DNA from: Euglena gracilis | Lineage: Eukaryota; Euglenida; Euglenophyceae; Euglenales | Length of the DNA stretch: 64,000 nucleotides | Reading direction: 5' to 3' | Assembly: GCA_039621445.1 (NCBI GenBank) | Contig: CP154957.1 | Span: 2,288,504 to 2,352,503 of the forward strand | Shown: positions 58,201 through 64,000 of the stretch, one piece after another | How positions within the stretch are numbered: the stretch's first letter is position 1 | Layout: every line of letters starts with the position of its first letter | The notes under the pieces: model-generated | Database searches by the model: none | What the model was told of the DNA's origin: nothing | Seen by the model: the letters and a program-made list of their open reading frames with translations, nothing else | Program-made: the position numbers and the translations under genes

Positions 58201-58499
58201 GACAGCCTCGCAGCGGGAACAAGGGCAAACACTGTGGAGGAGAAAACACAGATGGAGACGGTAGAGCTGTTGATTGTCCATTTGCTGACACTGCCCAAAG
58301 AAACAGCTCAGTGTCTTTAAACATGTTATCCAATATAATGAATATGACTGCGATTATGGCCAGCTCAAATTTACTGGACCCTCAAATGGACAATCGGAGG
58401 GGGGGGACGATCTGACGCGGGGGGTCCATTTCTGGACAAATGGCCCATTTGGGGTTAAAAAAATTCCCCGGGCTGAAAAGCCAATCCATGAGGGTAACC

Positions 58500-58940
58500 C
58501 CCCCCCCCAAAATAAGACCCCCCCCCAAAAATAAGACCCCCCCTGGGCCGACCGAGCAAAAATCCAAAAATAAGACCCCCCCCCCCCAATAAATAAGACC
58601 CCCTCTGACGGCGCGAAGCGCCGGGGACGGTGAAAATTTTCCCTGAGAAATTGCCAAAAACCCAAATTTCACACAAAAAAATGATGAAATTTCAAAAAAT
58701 TTCAGATTCTTGAAGTGCAAAAAACATGCTAAATGTCAACTTACACAAATTTGCACATGGCACGAAGCGCTGAAAGAAAATTTTCAGTGTTTTTAGGAAC
58801 CTGAAAAATGATGTTTTTTTTCGGGCCCGGGTCGGTCAAGAAAAAATCCAAAAATAAGACCCCCCAAAATAAGACCCCCCCTGGAGGTTTCCAGCAACGG
58901 ACCCAAAAATAAGACCCGGGTCTTATTTTTTGGGGGGTGG
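58500..58940. repeat. AAAAATAAGACCCCCC repeat cluster
   Basis: At least five AAAATAAGACCCCCC units and one inverse (GGTCTTATTTTTTGGGG at 58918), plus GGCGCGAAGCGCCGG. Same design as the AAATAATAAACC family. Confidence 0.5.
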
Positions 58941-61900
58941 TTACAATCTGGGAAACTGAGGGCAGGCACCCGACTAAGCACAAGCCTGAGCCCAAAGCCT
59001 AGCATTCATGGAATTCGACTGCTGCCTGTTCGAAGGTTTTTGGCAGAAAGGAAGCCCACCCAGTTCTGGTTTCCAAAGGAGATGTCTCCTTCCTAAATGA
59101 CGAAAATGCTGACTTCCCCACTATTGCCATCACCCTGGCAGCAGAGTAGGTAGGCCCATTGGTTTTCTGCCCCATGGTATATTTTACGGCAACCGGAGGA
59201 GAGATGTCTTGGACACCTTGACAGTGGGTTTACTCTCTGAAGATTATGATTTCTTCACTTAAAGTTCTTTTTGGATACAGGTACGAATTCCGAACAGGGA
59301 TTGTCCCCAGCGTTTTAATTACCGGAGTTCCAAATCCTATTTATGGTACTGAAAACCCGCGGTGCGGAATTTGTTTTTTGGTGACATTGCATGGTGAACA
59401 AAAATGATTTCTAATCACTTTCCAAAAAGCTTTTTGAAAAAAATTGACTGTCATTTTTTTGACATAACCCCCCCAAAATAACCCCCCCCCCCCCCGCCGC
59501 CAAAATATGACCCCCCTGGGAACATGATGGAAGCTCAGATGCTCCGCCCCCCAACAGATGATTTTTTTTGGCACTTTTACGTGGTCCTGGGTCCCTGGGA
59601 GGAGCAGCAGTGGATGCCGTTTGGGGCTCCCCACCAATGAAAATCAATAGAATTGATTTTGGGGTATTTTTGGGGAGGTCAATTTTTTTGACCCTTGGGC
59701 AGAGGTGGGGGGTGGTGGGGGGGTCAAGCTGGGTGGGGGGGGGGATGGTGGTTGCTGTCCTGAGATTTTGAGGGGTGTTGACCCCGAGCTTTTCGCGTCC
59801 CCGGGACCCTTTACAGCCCAATGGGAACAGTACGGGTGGGAACAGCTCGGGGGAGGGCGGGGACCAAGCCCCCCCCCCCCCGAGCTATTCCCATATCCGA
59901 ACGGGCAGCCCAAAGGGGGTCATTTTGGCAACTTATTGGGATGTTCACAAAAAAATGGTCATTTTTAAACACATTTGCCAAAAAACTATTGAAAACGTCC
60001 ATTTTTGAGCACTTTTTTGGGAAGTTCTGTAGCTCTATGGCAGTGAGCTATTCCCGTCCCCCTTGGGAATAGCTCGGGGGGGGGGGGGGCCGCTTGGGGG
60101 GGGGGGGCATGGTAGTTGAAGCATGAAATTGTGTGGGAAAAATTGGGGTCCAATCATGATTTTGACTTTACCCAAATTTATGAGCTTCCCCAAAATGGGG
60201 GTTCCTAATAAGTTGCCTATCGCCACAAAATTCGCGTTTTTAACATTCACAGGTGAACTTTGGGCAGTTCCCGTGAATTCCCAAATACGATCACATTCCC
60301 CACATGCACCTGGGATCAAAATGAATTTTTTTTTGCATTTTTCCCCTGTGTGTTTGTTTCCCCCGAAAGCAATGAAGTGTTTTGCCGATCAAGCAAAAAT
60401 CAAAAAAACAAGACCCCCCCCCCAGAAAAAGACCCCCCTGACGGCGCAAGGTGAAAATTTTTTCCTAAAAAATCACCAAAAACCGCACTTTCACACACAA
60501 AAATGATGAAAATTTAAAAAATTTTCAGAGGGGGAGCACACGGCTGGCTGATGGCTGGCCGACGGCCGACGGCATGACGGAAGCCAGGTCAGGTTGAAAA
60601 ACTAATGTTGATTGGCTAATGCCCAATTTGACGTTCCAGTTCCAAAATTTTAAGTGGCAAATTCCTATTAGAATAAATTTGAGGGGCAAATGCCTAATTT
60701 CATGTGCAAATTCCAAATTTTCAGCGGCAAATACCTTTGACAAATTTTAATTCCTAATGAGTGGCAAATGCCTACCATGCCCCCCCCCCCGATGGTGTCC
60801 CACGGGGACCCAGCTTAGGCTCCAGGGCAACCTCCCCCTGAACATCACCCCCGCACAACCTTGGCTGGTATCCAAACACTACCACCTGCACCTGCCCACG
60901 ACGCATCTGTGCTATTGTCGGGCGCAATTCACAGCACGATGGCACATTTTTTTGTCAGAAGTGTAAAATGACCAAAATTGCCCAAAGTGGTCCCCCAGCA
61001 GAAAATTTGAAAGAAAAAAGAAAATGGACATCCGAAACTAGAATTTTGTATGGTTGGGCAACAACATTGGAGTTGCAAACCAAAAGAGTTGCACTTGAAA
61101 TTACGAGTTTGCGCACTTGCATTTCCCACTCAAAATTGGGAACGGACCGGGCATTAACCAATCATTAGGAATTTGTACCAAATTGAGTTTGACACTCAAA
61201 ATAGGAATTTGCGCACCAAATGAAGTGTTTGCACAGCAATTGGGCATTTGCCTCATAAAATTAGGAATTGGGACACCAAATTAGGATTCACCACTCAAAA
61301 ATCAGAGTTTGCGCACGAAATTACCATGCCCCCCCCCCCACAGTGCCCCCTCCCAACAATGTCCCATACCCCTGCCACAGGATTCAAAAAATAGGTGAGG
61401 GTCAAATATTGGAAGATTCCATTCTGCCCCGCCAAGTCATTGATTTTTTTGCCTTCCCCCTTTTCTTCGTCACTTCGGGGTGGTGTGGGCACTGGAGGAG
61501 GTGGGGAACCTGGAAATCAGTTGGTAACTTTTGTCTGTCTAAAAAATCCCCAAAGGGTTTAGGCCTCCTTCCTCATGCAGGTCCTCCCCCCATCTCACGC
61601 ATGGCTGGCCGGGGACATGCAGCAGCCCCCGATCTATAAATAGTAATCAGTATAAAAGCAGATCAATAGATTTAGGACAACTTATGGCAAAGGTATTGAT
61701 ATAAATAATATATATACATATATTTATGTATATAAAGTCATTACTTATTAGTATTACTTATTATACCGATTATAATATGATATTACATGTATTAAATATA
61801 TATTATATTATCTTAGACGGCGCTACGAGGCATGATGGTTTTGAAAAAAATCTGCGGTTCCCAAGCACGTTTTATACTTGCTGATCGCGCACTGTCTGTG

Positions 61901-64000
61901 GAGGGGAGACACCGATCCATGAAAGGGACAAGACCGCGCAATATTCAGTGGCATTTGGGCCCGATTCCCTAGTTTTTCACCTCCCCCTGGTGCCCACCAG
62001 GCCGATGCTCCCCGTAGGGCAAACGCTGAAAATGAGGAAAATTCATGTCCCCCGTGGGGCTGTGGCTCGGGTGGTGCAGGGGCAGGCCAAGGCGCAAGGT
62101 TTGCAAAAAAACTTGCAATTGGAAAAAAGCCCTGCCTGGGGGTGAAAAAATGCTGGCAATGGCTCCCCTCCCCGATGCAATTTATGCAGCTGGACGGCAC
62201 ACTTTGGGAACCACGGTTCCCAAACGAGACACCCGATGCGTTGAGCAGGCTTGGGGATAGTGTTCACTGCCCTCCGGGGCAAAAGATGGGGGAAACGCAG
62301 CCCGGTTGAAGCAGCAGCATGGGATGCTCTCTTCCCCCCAGGCAAAACAATGTGAGATCTAGTCGGAAGCACGGTGGACCAAGACCTCCTTGTTCTTTGC
62401 CAGGGTCTCTGTGGGGTGATCCTTCAGCAGGGTTTCAAACCAGCCTTTTGATTTCCTGCCTTCCCTTGGATTATCCCACATGGAACCCTGCGTCACCAAA
62501 TCTAAAATTCCCTTTTCAGGAATGACACAAAGAACATTTGAAGGAGTATGTTGTGTGAAGTGTGCTTGTCGTGAAATGAAATGAACATATTTTGGCAGAG
62601 ATCACTGTGCGACAGCTTTTGATGGGGGAAAAATAAAATGTCCATTGGTAACTCATAGGAACTGGGAAGAATGAGGAACCAAACACCAGTCCTATGAAGA
62701 ACTTTTCAGCAGCAAGACTAAGGGGCATGCACTCTGGAATTCGGATGTTGAAGAGATAATATTTGTGTTCTTGCTCAGCCTGACCATTTGATACATTACA
62801 AATTCTTGCTCTTTGGCTTTCAGCGGAAAGTCAAGGGCTTCCAAGGGATATCGGACGGCAAGTAGGTGAATCTGCTCATGTGGGAGGCCGCCAGTTCTAT
62901 TGGTATTGGGATCGCCTTTTGTTTGATTCTTGTTTCTTGCACCATGGCACGCTGGGAAGCTCGGGGGATCTGTCGGATCAATCTGTGGTGGTTGTCTAAT
63001 GATGTACAAAACTCATCACCGCGGGGGCAATGCATCTCCACATGTGGATTGAGAAGTGGAAGCAGCCCAAAAGGAAATATCCAGACCATAGGACCGCTGT
63101 TGTCCATCCCACGCAAGTGTCTTTCCACCATCCACCCTGCTTTTGCAAGTTGAAACAGAAACAGCATCACTGCTATCCCATTCAGCCCCAGTCTTCACTA
63201 CCAAAAACAATGCAAAATATCCAGCAAAATCTTTGAGATTCTGGATTTCATACGAGATCTTTAATTTGACGATCACATCGAAAGTCATTGGAGAAAAGTG
63301 ATCCATATTTTAATGGACAAAAAGTAAAATTCAAATTTGGGAACCGTGGTTCCTATGTTTTGTTTGACAAGAATGGCCCAGATTGTGTCAGGAGAATGGC
63401 CCCAGATTGTGTCAGGAGCCCATGCTCTCTAAGAAAGGAAAAGGGGGGGAAGGGGAAATTGTTTGTACCTTAAGAAGGCAGAATGGCCAAAAAAAGCTTG
63501 ACAAGAGAGGGGCAGGGTCACAGGGGGCGCCCCAAGGCAACACTTTTGGGGGCAGGGTCACAGGGGGCGCACAAGGCAAGACAACCAAGCGCACCAAGGC
63601 CTCCACTTTTCCGGGTGCTGCAAGCCTTTGGTGGTGTCGTCCCCGTAACCCCCCTCCCCTGTGAACCCGTGACCCGTCCCGCAGTGACCCGGATTCGGGA
63701 CCCCAGAAGTTTGAGGAAACGCCAAATCTATAGGAAATTTCCAGCATTTTTTGTCCTTTTCGACAATTCTGCAAAGCTGCTGCGAACCCCCATTACTTCC
63801 CCCGTGATCCCCCCATGCTGTGGAGTATCCCATAAAGTTTGTATGAAATGAGATTCAAAGGCGCGTGGTCTTACTCCGAGCGCCTTTGTTTGGGCCCTTG
63901 CAGTCTTCAAATGTAGTCTGTACATTTTAGTTTAAACTCCAGGAGATGAACGGCTGCATGTGTTTTTTGTCTTTTGATGAGTGAAACGAGAAACTTGTAA
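58940..64000. other. Non-coding right end
   Basis: Poly-G/poly-C pairs at 59460-60110, AT-rich island at 61680-61815, AATTTGCC-type degenerate repeats at 60595-60780 and 61125-61330, and tandem GGGGGCAGGGTCACAG at 63500-63575. A minus-strand stretch near 62870-62760 (YPLEALDFPLKAKEQEFVMY) is only weakly coding-like. Confidence 0.45.

Overview
This is a nuclear fragment of an intron-rich microbial eukaryote. No rRNA, tRNA, bacterial-type operon or long uninterrupted gene was seen. Coding signal comes as short GC-rich exons (about 50-300 bp) inside long, repeat-filled, homopolymer-rich (poly-G/poly-C) introns and spacers. Every convincing exon reads on the minus strand across the full 64 kb, so genes run from high to low coordinates.

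Layout in transcription order. (1) About 58.2-46.25 kb: a low-complexity Pro/Ala/Ser protein with a strongly charged Glu/Arg/Lys coiled coil. (2) 45.59-30.08 kb: a kinesin with an N-terminal motor, a coiled-coil stalk and a short basic tail, recovered as 18 exons from start to stop. (3) 30.08-27.8 kb: a non-coding spacer with an 800-bp TG microsatellite, two arrays of a 43-bp hairpin satellite and a large palindrome. (4) 27.8-23.5 kb: a Pro/Ser/Arg-rich protein. (5) 16-11.4 kb: an IQ-motif and Ala/Lys-rich coiled-coil protein. (6) 8.6-2.38 kb: a protein kinase. It may be the 3' part of the same gene as (5). (7) A Pro/Ala-rich exon near 0.6-0.7 kb, perhaps the next gene.

The main result is the introns. 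Conserved kinase and kinesin motifs fix many junctions to within a few bases, and nearly all lack GT-AG ends. At almost every junction the two exon ends share a direct repeat of 2-8 nt, in the same codon phase. In about nine introns the two ends are also inverted repeats of each other. One intron (26382-26675) is plainly transposon-like: long palindromic arms, an 8-nt duplication (AAATTTTC), and an open frame that closes exactly when it is removed. Other repeats in the window have terminal inverted repeats with TA or 7-nt target duplications, and one is caught nested inside a copy whose uninterrupted sister is 5 kb away. I read this as a genome whose introns arise from terminal-inverted-repeat elements and are removed without normal splice sites.

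Identity is inference. Such introns are known from euglenids and diplonemids, and similar introner elements are reported from the dinoflagellate parasite Amoebophrya. TTAGGG tracts and same-strand gene order favour a euglenozoan, but nothing here is diagnostic. Exon boundaries were inferred by eye and would need cDNA.
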